Notes under the pieces: model-generated
Databases searched by the model: none
Told to the model about the DNA's origin: nothing
Seen by the model: the letters and a program-made list of their open reading frames with translations, nothing else
Position numbers and translations under genes: made by a program
Shown: piece by piece, positions 55,776 to 63,835 of the stretch
How positions within the stretch are numbered: the stretch's first letter is position 1
Layout: every line of letters starts with the position of its first letter
Assembly: GCA_016790075.1 (NCBI GenBank)
Contig: JAEUPP010000066.1
Coordinates: 62,001-126,000 of the forward strand
Reading direction: 5' to 3'
Length of the DNA: 64,000 nucleotides
Source: Rhodanobacteraceae bacterium
Lineage (GTDB): Bacteria > Pseudomonadota > Gammaproteobacteria > Xanthomonadales > Rhodanobacteraceae

Positions 55776-56600
55776 ATGGGTCCACTCGACGTTCTCGTTC
55801 ATATGCGCCAGTACAACGGTGACCCGCCGGCGTTGCGAGCGGCCCTGGCCCTTAGCCGCCGCATCGACGTGCATTTGCATGGTCTCTATGTCGCGCCGAT
55901 ACCACCCGCCGCATTTACCTCGCCGGAGACGGTAGCCGTACTCGTGCATGAGTCTGACCGCCACTTCCGTGAAGCCCGGGTCGCGGATGACTGGTGGCGC
56001 GAAAAAATGAAGGCCGGCGGCGCTCGCGGAGATTGGCTCGTCGCACAGTCCGACACGCTGGACGCCATTGCTTATGCAGCCCGCTGGAACGACCTCATTG
56101 TTATCGAACGCCCACAAAATCAACCGGATGCGCCGTTGGGCTGGGGGCTGGTATCGCGCAGCGCCTTTGCCGCAGGCACACCACTGCTCGTGATTCCGGA
56201 TAGCGCCGATGTCGGCGAACTCGGCCACCGCGTCGTCGTATTGTGGAATGGCTCGCGTGAAGCAATCCGTGCCGTGCATGGCGCGTTACCACTGCTTCAG
56301 CGCGCCGACTCCGTGGTGGTAATCGACGGCGAGCACCGCGGCGCCAATGGCGGCCTGCTGCACCTGCCGGCTTTCGACCTGCGCCGGCATCTGCAGATAC
56401 ATGCGATAGCGGCCGAGTTTCAGCCGTTCACGGCGCCGGACGATCGTGGCGCCGGACTGCTCGCCGCTGCACGCGCGCTCGACGCCGATCTCATCGTCAT
56501 GGGCGCCTGGGGCCATTCGCGCATAGCCGAACTTATCGTTGGCGGCGTCACTCGCCACTTGTTCCAAAATGCAGATCGCGCACTGTTCGTCGCGCATTGA
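55776..56600 (+). CDS. universal stress protein family protein
   Basis: 274 residues. The C-terminal Usp ATP-binding segment is clear: DLIVMGAWGHSRIAELIVGGVTRHL (GxxGx9G pattern). The N-terminal half (MGPLDVLVHMRQ...LALSRRIDVHLHGLYVAP) is a second, degenerate Usp module, so the protein is a tandem Usp. The gene after it begins 9 nt on. It probably serves in stress survival. Confidence 0.87.
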   Translation: MGPLDVLVHMRQYNGDPPALRAALALSRRIDVHLHGLYVAPIPPAAFTSPETVAVLVHESDRHFREARVADDWWREKMKAGGARGDWLVAQSDTLDAIAYAARWNDLIVIERPQNQPDAPLGWGLVSRSAFAAGTPLLVIPDSADVGELGHRVVVLWNGSREAIRAVHGALPLLQRADSVVVIDGEHRGANGGLLHLPAFDLRRHLQIHAIAAEFQPFTAPDDRGAGLLAAARALDADLIVMGAWGHSRIAELIVGGVTRHLFQNADRALFVAH

Positions 56601-56609
56601 GCCGAGCCT

Positions 56610-57071
56610 GTGCCACAACCCGTACCGATCGATGAGATTGCGCATGTCATCCAGCTTGCCGTTGCGCCCGTTTTCTTGCTGACCGGCGTCGGCACCCTGC
56701 TCAGCGTACTGACGAACCGCCTCGCACGCGTGGTTGATCGAGCGCGGCGCCAGGAGGACAAACTGGAACATCTGTCGCCAGAGCGGCAGCGCGAGATGCT
56801 CGATGAGCTGCGCAAGCTGTCGCGGCGCGCACGACTCATGAACTGGTCGATCAGCCTGGTCACGGCCTGCGCGCTGCTCGTCGCGAGCGTTATCGTCGTG
56901 CTGTTCGGCGGCGCACTCTATACGATCGATGTAAGCCTGCCCGCAGCCACGTTGTTCGTGCTGGGCCTGATCTGCCTGATTGCCGGGCTACTGATTTTCC
57001 TGCGCGAGATCTACCTGGCGACGATCCACCTGCGCCTGGGCCCGTTTCAACAAAACGACAAGAACCGATGA
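56610..57071 (+). CDS. DUF2721-family membrane protein
   Basis: 153 residues; GTG start 9 nt after the Usp stop. Three membrane segments (AVAPVFLLTGVGTLLSVL; SISLVTACALLVASVIVVLFG; AATLFVLGLICLIAGLLIFL) with VVDRARRQEDKLE between the first two, matching DUF2721. Function unknown. It overlaps the OsmC gene by 4 nt. Confidence 0.87.
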   Translation: MPQPVPIDEIAHVIQLAVAPVFLLTGVGTLLSVLTNRLARVVDRARRQEDKLEHLSPERQREMLDELRKLSRRARLMNWSISLVTACALLVASVIVVLFGGALYTIDVSLPAATLFVLGLICLIAGLLIFLREIYLATIHLRLGPFQQNDKNR

Positions 57072-57526
57072 GCAAGCACCTAGCCCATATCCGCTGGCAA
57101 CGCGACGATGCTGTTTTCGTCGACCAACGTTACTCTCGCCGGCATTGCTGGATATTCGATGGCGGCACCCGGATCGCGGCAGCTGCATCACCTCATGTGG
57201 TGGCACCATCGCTGACCGACGCAACGGCTGTCGATCCCGAGGAGGCCTTCGTCGCCTCGATAGCAAGCTGCCACATGCTGTGGTTCCTGTCGCTCGCCGC
57301 CGCCGCGGGGATTTGTGTCGACAGCTATAACGACCAGGCCGTCGGTACACTGGCGAATATCGATGGCCGGCTGGCTATCAGCGAAGTCGTGCTGCACCCT
57401 CGATTGACCTTTGCCGGTACGCCACCCACGGCGGAACAGGTTGCCGGCCTGCATGAGGCGGCACATGCTCGCTGCTTTATTGCAGCCTCGGTGCGCTGCG
57501 CCATCCGCATCGACGCTGATGGCTAG
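57068..57526 (+). CDS. OsmC-family peroxide-reducing protein
   Basis: 152 residues. The two reactive cysteines expected in OsmC/Ohr are present (IASCHM at C68; ARCFIAAS at C136) together with DPEEAFVASIASCHM. It should reduce organic or fatty-acid hydroperoxides. The ATG overlaps the upstream stop. With the Usp protein it makes a stress-response unit. Confidence 0.9.
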   Translation: MSKHLAHIRWQRDDAVFVDQRYSRRHCWIFDGGTRIAAAASPHVVAPSLTDATAVDPEEAFVASIASCHMLWFLSLAAAAGICVDSYNDQAVGTLANIDGRLAISEVVLHPRLTFAGTPPTAEQVAGLHEAAHARCFIAASVRCAIRIDADG

Positions 57527-57538
57527 CGCGTCCGCCGG

Positions 57539-57817
57539 TCAGCGGTTTTCGTGCTCGTTCCTGCGATCAGACACGTACACGACCTTGCCGTCCGCGACCC
57601 AGAGCTGAATCAGCCGGCCGCGACGGCGATAAGTCCATTGCTCGCGAGGCCCATCGTCAGTCGGTTCTGCTTCGACGCTGTCAGGCGCCCCAGCGACTTC
57701 ACGCACGCGCTCCGGAGTATCGCCAACCGACACCATGCGCGAGCCAAATCGCGCGCTTTGCGCCGAAGCTACCAGACTCAACGAGCATCCCAGCAGCAGC
57801 AAGACCATATTCTTCAT
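57539..57817 (-). CDS. small periplasmic DUF2845-like protein
   Basis: 92 residues, signal peptide KNMVLLLLGCSLSLVASA. The mature part has FGSRMVSVGDTPERVREVAGAPDSV and EQWTYRRRGRLIQLWVADGKV, the pattern of DUF2845/BamE-like proteins (short alpha-beta-beta). It may assist an envelope complex, but this is not shown. Confidence 0.8.
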   Translation of the reverse strand: MKNMVLLLLGCSLSLVASAQSARFGSRMVSVGDTPERVREVAGAPDSVEAEPTDDGPREQWTYRRRGRLIQLWVADGKVVYVSDRRNEHENR

Positions 57818-58153
57818 GCAAGTTTCCAGTAAGTATCCCGAGACCGCTCGCCGTAAGCAGCCAGTCCTCGCTGCCTACCTTCCTATCCGCGCTAGACGCT
57901 GACCACACGAATGCTTGCCCCGCGCCCGGAGGGCTCGGGCAATCAAGCATGGCCAGCCATTCTCGGTCCGCCCTATTCGCTGCGGCGACACTGCATCGTG
58001 TCGCACATTGACCGGCGCAAGTGCAAAGGTAGCAAATCCGGCTAAATGCTGAACTCAAAAACCGACGCACTTGGCACTTTCCGCTGCAACGACGTGACGG
58101 CAACGCAGTGATCGACTCCAATGACAACGCTCCTGCAACCCAGAGACCGCGTC
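57818..58153. other. intergenic region between divergent genes
   Basis: 336 bp with no supported gene; it must contain the promoters of the DUF2845-like gene (minus) and the glycine-zipper gene (plus). The ORFs here are short and poorly structured. Confidence 0.4.
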
Positions 58154-58714
58154 ATGGACAGCAAAATGATCACCGGCGTGGCAGCCGGCGTAGTACTCGC
58201 GATAGGTGGCATGGCTGTCGCACAGCAATATGGCAAGCAGACTGAATCCGCTGCTGCAGCCAAAGCAGAAGCCGAGGCTTACGCTGATGTACGTCGCGCA
58301 CGACCGGTGATCGAGCAGATCACCACACCACGCAAGAATTGTGAACAAATTAGCGTTACAAGGCGCCAGCGCGAACGCGATGGCAATGTCGGCGGCACCC
58401 TGATTGGCGCAGTTGTTGGGGGCGCGCTCGGCAACCAGGCGGGCCGCGGTAACGGTCGCAAGGCGGCCACCGTCGCAGGTGCCGTCGTAGGTGGTGTGGT
58501 TGGCCACGAAATCGACAAGCAGCACCAGGGCGGCCGAATCACGACGACAACTGAAACGCGGTGTCGTGACATCAATGAAGTCAGCGACCGCGTCGTCGGC
58601 TATGACGTGACCTATGTGCACAAGGGGCGTGAGTACACTGCGCGTATGGACCACGACCCAGGCGAACGCATCCGCGTCGAATCGACCATGCAACCAGCGC
58701 GCAGCACACCTTGA
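58154..58714 (+). CDS. glycine-zipper (2TM) outer-envelope protein
   Basis: 186 residues. Hydrophobic N-terminus (MITGVAAGVVLAIGGMAVAQ) acts as a signal or anchor. The glycine zipper VGGTLIGAVVGGALGNQAGRGNGRKAATVAGAVVGGVVGHEI (about 90-130) is typical of SlyB/RcnB-neighbour glycine-zipper 2TM proteins. A beta C-terminal part follows (YDVTYVHKGREYTARMDHDPG). The start is uncertain; an ATG 33 nt upstream is possible. Envelope integrity role inferred. Confidence 0.82.
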   Translation: MDSKMITGVAAGVVLAIGGMAVAQQYGKQTESAAAAKAEAEAYADVRRARPVIEQITTPRKNCEQISVTRRQRERDGNVGGTLIGAVVGGALGNQAGRGNGRKAATVAGAVVGGVVGHEIDKQHQGGRITTTTETRCRDINEVSDRVVGYDVTYVHKGREYTARMDHDPGERIRVESTMQPARSTP

Positions 58715-58898
58715 CTACCGCCGGAGCGCCGTACTACCTGCCTCGAGCACAGCCGCGCTGGCCGCTCGCTTTGGCGCAGCTCAGCAACACTTCGCCGCCG
58801 ACTGACGGCGCAATGCCAGTGCCGCGTTGAACTTGCACTTGCCGCCGCAAGTCCGATCCGCCCGCGTGCCGGCACTGCGCACGGCGATGGAGAAGATG

Positions 58899-59270
58899 AT
58901 GGCTAGAAACTGGGTTGGGTTCGTGTTGACGCTCACCGCATTGGCATCGATGCCATCACTGGCGGCACCTGAGAATCAGGCCAGGCGCGAGGAGAACACT
59001 CCAGCAGCCAGCGCAAGGACAGGGCCAGAAATCCTGATGTACGTGATGCCGGGCTGTGGTTACTGCGAAAAACTCCGTACTGTGCTGACCGCACGCGGTG
59101 TTAGCTGGACCGAACTCGATATAAGCAGCTCCGCTGACGCCAAACGTGAGTTCAGCGCTAAAGGCGGCCTGGGTACTCCAATGCTGGTCATTGGCGATGA
59201 AGTGATCCAGGGACTTGACACCACGCGCATCGACGCAGCGCTGAGCAAAAGTGGTATCACCGTGCGCTGA
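58899..59270 (+). CDS. exported glutaredoxin-like protein
   Basis: 123 residues with an N-terminal signal peptide (GFVLTLTALASMPSLAA) and a Glutaredoxin domain with CGYC (C53, C56) and the TPM cis-proline element (GLGTPMLVIGDEVIQGLD). The start at 58899 is 6 nt after GGAG; the earlier ATGs are too close to or before it. Most glutaredoxins are cytoplasmic, so an exported one should act on periplasmic thiols. Confidence 0.85.
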   Translation: MARNWVGFVLTLTALASMPSLAAPENQARREENTPAASARTGPEILMYVMPGCGYCEKLRTVLTARGVSWTELDISSSADAKREFSAKGGLGTPMLVIGDEVIQGLDTTRIDAALSKSGITVR

Positions 59271-59328
59271 ATAAGTTGCATGTGCAGTCGGCAGCCGCGA
59301 TAGCGCGAAGTGAATGACTCCGCTGAAG

Positions 59329-60438
59329 CTAGGAGAGCACTTCATGCAGCGCAGCGATCACCGCGCCCAGCGCCGCGCTTTCGAGTTGCGGCCCCATCGG
59401 CAGACTGAGCACGCGCGCAGCCAGACGCTCCGCAATCGGCAGGTCGCCTGCGGCGAATCCGGCTCGCGCATACGCCTGTTGAAGGTGCGGAGGAATCGGA
59501 TAGTGAATCAGGCTGCCGATGCCGCGCGCGTTGAGCTCCCGCTGAACTTCGTCGCGGTTGTCGGTCTGCACGACGTAAAGGTGCCAGACCGGCGTGGCCC
59601 AATCGGGCAGGAATGGGCGCTCAAGGCGCAGCCCCGCGAGTGCCTTGTCGTAGCTTGCAGCCAGCACTGCACGACGTGCATTCCACGCATCCAGGTAACG
59701 CAGTTTTACACGTAAGGCGGCAGCTTGCAGCGGATCGAGTCGGCTGTTCCAGCCGGCTTCGTCATTTACGTATTTGACCCGGGAACCGTAGTTGCGTAGC
59801 ACACGCAGCCGCTCGGCGAGATGCGAATCATCGGTAGTCAAAGCACCGGCATCACCGAAGGCACCGAGATTCTTGCCTGGATAAAAGCTCCAGGCGACGA
59901 GATCGCCATGAGCACCAATGCGCTTGCCACGATAGCTTGCGCCATGTGCCTGCGCTGCGTCCTCGACGACGCGCAAACCATGTTCGCGCGCTAGCGTGAG
60001 AATAGGATCGAGATCGGCGGGTTGACCGTAGAGGTGTACCGGCATCAGCACGCGCGTGCGCGGCGTGATCGCCGCTGCGATCCGGTCTGGATCGATATTG
60101 TGGGTCTGCGGGTCCGGCTCAACCGGAACCGGCGTCGCCCCGCACTGGCTGACCGCGAGCCAGGTCGCGATATAGGTGTTCGACGGCACGATGACTTCGT
60201 CGCCGGGACCGATCTCGAGCACACGCAGCGCGAGATGCAAGGCATCAAGACCGTTCGCAACACCGACGCAGTGCCGACTGCCACAATATCGCGCAAACTC
60301 GGTCTCGAACGCTTCGACTTCCTCGCCGAGGATATACCAACCGCTGTCAAGTACGCGGGCGAGCGCCACGTCGATTTCTGGCTTCAGTTCAAGATACGCG
60401 GCCTTCAAGTCGAGAAATGGAACGGAGATCGGACTCAT
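59329..60438 (-). CDS. DegT/DnrJ/EryC1/StrS-family sugar aminotransferase
   Basis: 369 residues. PLP-dependent: Lys189 in SFYPGKNLGAFGDAG binds PLP and VVEDAAQAHGASYRG supplies D160. The start FLDLKAAYLELKPEIDVAL and the C-terminal HYPIPPHLQQAY match sugar-nucleotide aminotransferases, which make amino sugars for surface glycans or secondary products. The ATG overlaps the stop of the upstream lipoprotein gene by 4 nt. No other sugar-nucleotide gene is near. Confidence 0.92.
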   Translation of the reverse strand: MSPISVPFLDLKAAYLELKPEIDVALARVLDSGWYILGEEVEAFETEFARYCGSRHCVGVANGLDALHLALRVLEIGPGDEVIVPSNTYIATWLAVSQCGATPVPVEPDPQTHNIDPDRIAAAITPRTRVLMPVHLYGQPADLDPILTLAREHGLRVVEDAAQAHGASYRGKRIGAHGDLVAWSFYPGKNLGAFGDAGALTTDDSHLAERLRVLRNYGSRVKYVNDEAGWNSRLDPLQAAALRVKLRYLDAWNARRAVLAASYDKALAGLRLERPFLPDWATPVWHLYVVQTDNRDEVQRELNARGIGSLIHYPIPPHLQQAYARAGFAAGDLPIAERLAARVLSLPMGPQLESAALGAVIAALHEVLS

Positions 60439-61154
60439 TTCTTGACCGCCGGTAGCTTTGCTGCCTGCAGACCAGCGACATCGAACTCCAGGGTCTTCTT
60501 GCCCTGATCCTTCCATTCCGTGTCGATGCTTAAGGTCTTGGACTTGAGCAGGCGCGCAACCAAGGCTTCATTCTTGTCGATGAAGATTGCAGGCTCACCG
60601 GTCGGTGGAATGGTTGCTGCCCAGCGTTCGACTTTGCCACCGTCGAAACGCAGGGTTAGCGAGCAATCGCGCGCGCAGGCGAAACCGGCTTCGTCGCGCA
60701 TCAAGTAGGTACTCTGACCCCATTCCGGGTGATGCCGGATCAGCAACGCCACGCGTTGCGGTCCTTCGGTGTTCGGACTGCCTTTGGCATGGATTGACGC
60801 GTGGTATTGCTTGCCTTTGCCTGCCGCAGTCTCCTGGTAGGTCCATAGCCGCTCAAGGCGACGCGTCTCACCGGCCACTTTTGCCCTCTGTTGCAGCTCC
60901 GGCAGGGTCTTGGCAACTTCGTCCGCAGCCGGCGTCCCGGCGAATCTCGTGACGATGTCGTTGCCGATCTCGGCAGCGAGATCAATCTTGTCGCCGGAAC
61001 GAAGCTGATCGTACATCTTGAGCTTTTCCGCCGCCTGTGCTGCCTGCACCTGCGCTGGAGTAGGGCCTGGCGGCGGGGGAGGTCGCCCTCCCCCGCAAGC
61101 AGCCAGTGAAAGCAGGACAGTCATCGCAAATACCGGAGAACGCGGGCCGAGCAT
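60435..61154 (-). CDS. probable lipoprotein, unknown function
   Basis: 239 residues with a lipobox: MTVLLSLAACGGG. A Pro-rich linker, a helical segment (AQVQAAQAAEKLKMYDQLRS) and a beta-rich C-terminal domain (YHASIHAKGSPNTEGPQRVALLIRHHPEWGQ; CSLTLRFDGGKVERWAATIPP) follow. The family is not recognised. It overlaps the aminotransferase gene by 4 nt. Confidence 0.75.
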   Translation of the reverse strand: MLGPRSPVFAMTVLLSLAACGGGRPPPPPGPTPAQVQAAQAAEKLKMYDQLRSGDKIDLAAEIGNDIVTRFAGTPAADEVAKTLPELQQRAKVAGETRRLERLWTYQETAAGKGKQYHASIHAKGSPNTEGPQRVALLIRHHPEWGQSTYLMRDEAGFACARDCSLTLRFDGGKVERWAATIPPTGEPAIFIDKNEALVARLLKSKTLSIDTEWKDQGKKTLEFDVAGLQAAKLPAVKK

Positions 61155-61230
61155 GGCAGCACTCAAGAAAAGGCAACGGGTAAAGAGTAGCAAAGCACAG
61201 TCGCGAGTACGCAAACTGAGGCTGCCAGGG

Positions 61231-61803
61231 CTAGTACACAGCCCGGCCAAGCACAGACCATCGGCGTATTTTTTCCTCGCGAGCCATCGACGCATGTGCC
61301 GGACTCGTCGACGGCAGCTCATGCAATTCAAGTTCGCGCAACCGCTCGGGAGGAATGTCGGCAGCGATGTGCTTCTTGAAGGCCTGTGCGGCTTTTGCGC
61401 CGTTGAATGCGACAGCGCGAATTTCACGATGTTGCTGCAGCAAGGCAGGTATAGCGTTCGGTATTTCGCTCGATACAGCGATCGCGCTGTCGAGACTTCC
61501 ACGGCGCTCACACCCCTGCAGCACGTCCCACAGACCGACACCGCTGGCTAGTAGCTGTACCATGCGTTGCGCATAAGGTTGCCCGGCTTCGACGCCGAAT
61601 ACTGCCTGCATCAACGGCCAGAACAGATTTTTCGGGTGCGCGTAGTACTGCCCGGCTGCAAGTGAGCGTATGCCCGGCATGGAGCCGAGGATCAGTATGC
61701 GACAGTCCGCACCAACGCTAGACGCGAAGCTCTCGACATAGTCCAGCCGCAGGTCTGAACACCGGGGCTTCCGTAAGCGCGACGCAGCAGTGGATCGGAC
61801 CAT
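61231..61803 (-). CDS. DNA-deoxyinosine (hypoxanthine) glycosylase
   Basis: 190 residues, uracil-DNA-glycosylase superfamily family 6: motif 1 LILGSMPGIRSLAAGQYYAHPKNLFW, and later AVAFNGAKAAQAF and LPSTSPAHASM, which supply the expected active-site Asn and the C-terminal SPA motif. It removes deaminated adenine. The start is uncertain; I used ATG at 61803, since the family N-terminus is not well conserved. Next to the IS element. Confidence 0.88.
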   Translation of the reverse strand: MVRSTAASRLRKPRCSDLRLDYVESFASSVGADCRILILGSMPGIRSLAAGQYYAHPKNLFWPLMQAVFGVEAGQPYAQRMVQLLASGVGLWDVLQGCERRGSLDSAIAVSSEIPNAIPALLQQHREIRAVAFNGAKAAQAFKKHIAADIPPERLRELELHELPSTSPAHASMAREEKIRRWSVLGRAVY

Positions 61804-61896
61804 AAAGCGGCTTTGGGGTAAGGAGCGGGGTTCGACCAAGACTAACACCGGCGCAAGCCCCGCCCACAAGCAACACACTGGCGCTTTGCAGCCTAA

Positions 61897-61914
61897 GAAC
61901 TTATCCGTAAATTG
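61897..61914 (+). repeat. left terminal inverted repeat of the IS
   Basis: GAACTTATCCGTAAATTG, matching the reverse complement of 62810-62827 at 17 of 18 positions. Confidence 0.85.
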
Positions 61915-62810
61915 AGTTGATCTTCAGAGGCGCTTTACGGAACGCGATGATCGCGGCGGCGAAATGGTTGAGCGCCAAGAAGCTACGCGCCAGCTTCTCG
62001 TCACGCACCAGAAGCTTGCGGAAGCGGTTGACCCAGCTGTGGCTAACCTATACCACCCGACGTCGGGCTTTCTTGCCGGGGTGATGCCGCTTGATGTCCA
62101 CCTCCTTGCGCCGCCCCACCACGTGCGGGATATAGCCGTGCTTGTCGATGGTGCGCCGGCAGGGTGCGCCACGATAGCCGGCGTCGGCACACAGGTGCTT
62201 GCTGCGCCGATGGTGAGGCTGTTTGCGCTTGACCACAATCGCGTCGAGAACCCGCTCGAGCCCCTTGCTGTCGTGGGTGTTGGCTCCGGTGACGACGATC
62301 GACAACGGGACACCACGACCGCCCGCCAGCCGATTGCACTTGCTCCCTTTTTCCCCGACCCGTCGGGTTGGGTCCGATAGCCTCTTGTGCTAAGGGTGCT
62401 TTCATCATGGCCCCATCCACACTCTGCCAGCGCCAGGCAATGCCAGCGATCTGCGCGTATTCGGCCAGGCCGGCTTTCCATAGCGCCTCGAAGAAGCCGG
62501 CCGCATGCCACTCCAGAAAACGCTTGTGGATAGCGCTGGCACTACCAAATCGCTTCTTGGGCAACGCATTCCATGGGATCCCTGTGCGCAGTACGTACAC
62601 GATGGCCGCGAAGGCTTGTCGTGTCGGTATCGCAGGGCGACCAGCGCCGGGCTTGCGCAGGTAGTTCTTCTTCGCCGCTGCCGCTCGCGGGGGAATCAGC
62701 GGCTCAACCCGCTCCCAGAACGCATCCGTTACCTGCCAAGACTCGTCCCGCTTCGGCAATGTCGCGCTCCGAATGCCGATTGGTATACAGCTCGGAATAG
62801 GAGTCCACAC
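61901..62810 (-). pseudogene. IS5-family transposase, frameshifted and stop-interrupted
   Basis: The frame from 62810 has the IS5 N-terminus (SWQVTDAFWERVEPLIPP, RTGIPWNALPKKRFGSASAIHKRF, WQSVDGAMMKAPLAQEAIGPNPTG with the first catalytic Asp). Around 62340-62360 (GGTCGGGGAAAAAGGGAGC) the family sequence continues in the +1 frame: GEKGSK...GVPLSIVVTGANTHDSKG, CADAGYRG (second Asp), HPGKKARRRVV. A TAG then replaces the expected catalytic Glu of WVVE, with Trp also changed to Arg. The residual sequence VSHSWVNRFRKLLVRDEK continues to the end. Hence inactive. Confidence 0.88.
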
Positions 62811-62827
62811 AATTTACGGATGAGTTC
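62810..62827 (-). repeat. right terminal inverted repeat of the IS
   Basis: CAATTTACGGATGAGTTC on the plus strand; pairs with 61897-61914. Confidence 0.85.
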
Positions 62828-62926
62828 CAATCGCGAAGCGAGCAACCGTCCGCACACGACCCGGACCGCTGGCCGTAGCCCTCAAGCTGTGCCAGCATTC
62901 ACGCGGGTCCACGGTTAGCGTGTCGC

Positions 62927-63637
62927 ATGCGCCTCAACAAATACATCAGTGATACCGGGCTTTGCTCACGGCGCGAAGCCGATGAGTTGATCGAGAGCGG
63001 GCGCGTCAGCGTCAACGGCGTACGGGCCAGCATTGGTGCCGTCATCGAAGTTGGCGCTGACGTGCTTGTGGACGGCAATCCGCTGCGTTTGAAAAATCAG
63101 CGCGGCGGTGCGAAATCGGTTTACATCGCACTCAACAAGCCGGTGGGTATTACTTGCACTACCGAAGCGGATGTCAAGGGAAACATCATAGAGTTTGTAG
63201 ATCATCGTGAGCGCATCTTCCCTATCGGCCGACTCGACAAGGACTCTGAGGGCTTGATTCTGCTGACGAACAACGGCGACATCGTCAATGAAATCCTCCG
63301 CGCGGAGAATCGGCATGAGAAAGAGTATCTCGTAGCTGTCAACAAGCCGGTCACCGACGAATTCGTAGCTGGAATGTCGCGTGGCGTGCGTATTCACGAG
63401 CAGATGACGAAGCCATGCAAAGTCTACAAACTTGGAAAGTTTGCATTTCGCATTGTCTTGACCCAAGGACTCAATCGTCAGATCCGCCTGATGGCTGCTA
63501 CATTCGGTTATCGCGTGAAGCAACTTCGCCGCGTACGAATCGTGAATATTCGGCTCGGTAACCTCAAGGTCGGGCAATGGCGCAACCTGACACCAGCAGA
63601 ACTCAAGGGGTTGCTGCCGAATCGTGCAGACTGGTAG
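62927..63637 (+). CDS. rluF: 23S rRNA pseudouridine synthase RluF-like
   Basis: 236 residues: N-terminal S4 RNA-binding domain (MRLNKYISDTGLCSRREADELIESGRVSVNG), then the RsuA/RluB-E/F catalytic domain with GRLDKDSEGLILLTNNG (catalytic D104) and GLNRQIRLMAATFGY. The GITCTT...IIEFVDHRERIFPIGRLDKDSEGL pattern matches RluF (U2604 of 23S rRNA) rather than RsuA. Start ATG; the ribosome site is weak. Composition is somewhat AT-richer. Confidence 0.88.
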   Translation: MRLNKYISDTGLCSRREADELIESGRVSVNGVRASIGAVIEVGADVLVDGNPLRLKNQRGGAKSVYIALNKPVGITCTTEADVKGNIIEFVDHRERIFPIGRLDKDSEGLILLTNNGDIVNEILRAENRHEKEYLVAVNKPVTDEFVAGMSRGVRIHEQMTKPCKVYKLGKFAFRIVLTQGLNRQIRLMAATFGYRVKQLRRVRIVNIRLGNLKVGQWRNLTPAELKGLLPNRADW

Positions 63638-63835
63638 AACAAAACTTCTGCGAACTGAAACGACGGGAAAGTCCTGATCTGCTAGTCAAATCGTTGGAAT
63701 CGATTCGCCGGCGCTATTTCTGGAATGCTGACCGCTGTCACCTGCACATCTGTTCGCAGTGGCGAATGGTTTAACCACTAGGAATGCCCGCAATCTGCAA
63801 CGAGCCCGCACGGTGTCTTTCTGTCCTGGAAACCG

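Larger units (their letters stand above)
61897..62827 (-). mobile_element. inactive IS5-family insertion sequence (931 bp)
   Basis: Bounded by 18-bp inverted repeats (GAACTTATCCGTAAATTG and, reversed, GAACTCATCCGTAAATTG) with one mismatch. It holds a single degenerate transposase. The two flanks (TAA, CAA) do not give a clean target duplication. Confidence 0.85.
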
